The notes under the pieces are model-generated. The model did no database searches, had not been told where the DNA came from, and saw only the letters and a program-made list of their open reading frames with translations. From assembly GCA_021792135.1 (NCBI GenBank), contig JAJYVF010000016.1, positions 62,001 through 126,000 of the forward strand: DNA of 64,000 nucleotides, given 5' to 3'. The position numbers and the translations under genes were made by a program. This document shows positions 63,775 through 64,000 of this stretch, piece by piece. The first letter of the stretch is position 1. The number at the start of each line of letters is the position of its first letter. Origin of the DNA: Acidobacteriota bacterium (GTDB lineage Bacteria; Acidobacteriota; Terriglobia; Terriglobales; Acidobacteriaceae).

Positions 63775-63776
<2 letters not shown>
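63757..63776. repeat. right 20-bp imperfect terminal inverted repeat of island
   Basis: GTAAACGATTGATTCTAAAG is the inverted counterpart (17/20) of 59861-59880. It contains most of the second copy of the 15-bp direct repeat (63758-63772). Confidence 0.7.
63758..63772. repeat. 15-bp direct repeat flanking the RM module (right)
   Basis: TAAACGATTGATTCT, identical and in the same orientation as 60604-60618; lies 58 bp after the vsr stop and 2 bp before the right att repeat. Confidence 0.75.
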
Positions 63777-63854
<78 letters not shown>

Positions 63855-64000
63855 ATCGCGTTGCAGAAGCCAGCACAGGGAGCGTCCTGGATCCGTCCCC
63901 CCTTTTGCACCAGCTATCCCTCTGAGTGTATCAAAGGAACGAGGCTCGCAGAGCCGCGACAGGGGGGAGCATCATATCTTTCCGGCTAACCAGGCACTGC

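Overview
The window is GC-rich, gene-dense bacterial chromosome. Its gene set suggests an acidobacterium of the Terriglobia / Acidobacteriaceae type: a PafA-like alkaline phosphatase, a secreted phospholipase-C-like phosphoesterase, paired exported proteins with carboxypeptidase-regulatory-like domains, the remnant of an acidobacterial-style OmpA protein, and Sel1-repeat proteins. This assignment is inferred from protein character, as no rRNA is present. Most of the window is housekeeping and catabolic chromosome. The accessory DNA is concentrated at about 47.0-47.5 kb and 59.8-63.9 kb.

Layout. 0-6.3 kb: the end of a MacB-type ABC permease, an alpha-L-fucosidase remnant, an S41 protease homologue whose catalytic Ser and Lys are both replaced, a class A penicillin-binding protein and a Sel1-repeat protein. 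6.6-11 kb: a two-gene RND efflux operon behind a perfect palindrome. 11.7-15.5 kb: der, an ABC-2 exporter pair and a DUF503 gene. 15.6-16.2 kb: an OmpA-family gene reduced to its two ends. 16.3-25.5 kb: a phosphoesterase, an alkaline phosphatase overlapping pyrD, a tightly overlapping mazG-GNAT-menC operon and a prepilin peptidase. 25.5-29 kb: a tyrosine/homogentisate degradation operon hmgA-X-fahA with an unrecognised middle gene. 29-45.6 kb: two SDR enzymes, a SIRT5-like sirtuin, a DUF4380 protein, a creatininase-family protein, a second Sel1 protein, a 57-residue small protein, a universal stress protein, glmS, a large alpha/beta-hydrolase-domain protein, a quinone oxidoreductase and two tandem exported proteins.

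45.8-49.3 kb: an orphan pstS ends in a strong terminator. Four bases after its T-run begins a 462-bp internally deleted group IIC intron with recognisable 5' end, intron-encoded-protein tail, domain V and domain VI. Two membrane-protein genes follow. 49.3-59.5 kb: acnA, an Nramp-related transporter coupled to a His-rich one-helix protein, purD, ruvB, an arsM-like methyltransferase and a membrane acyltransferase-like protein.

59.8-63.85 kb: a genomic island bounded by a perfect 79-bp direct repeat that carries nearly a whole tRNA-Pro(CGG) gene. The right copy is the intact native tRNA. The left copy has a mismatched first acceptor pair. Inside are the N-terminal stump of a tyrosine recombinase and a restriction-modification module: a ribbon-helix-helix-like regulator with a palindromic upstream site, a C5-cytosine methyltransferase, a NotI-family (Cys4, D..ExQ) restriction endonuclease and a Vsr mismatch endonuclease. 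A 15-bp direct repeat brackets the module within the island, and 20-bp imperfect inverted repeats lie just inside the tRNA copies. With no complete integrase present, the island is either stranded or mobilised in trans. This nested, integrase-less restriction cassette is the most interesting accessory structure seen, followed by the miniature group IIC intron and the catalytically dead S41 homologue beside the PBP.
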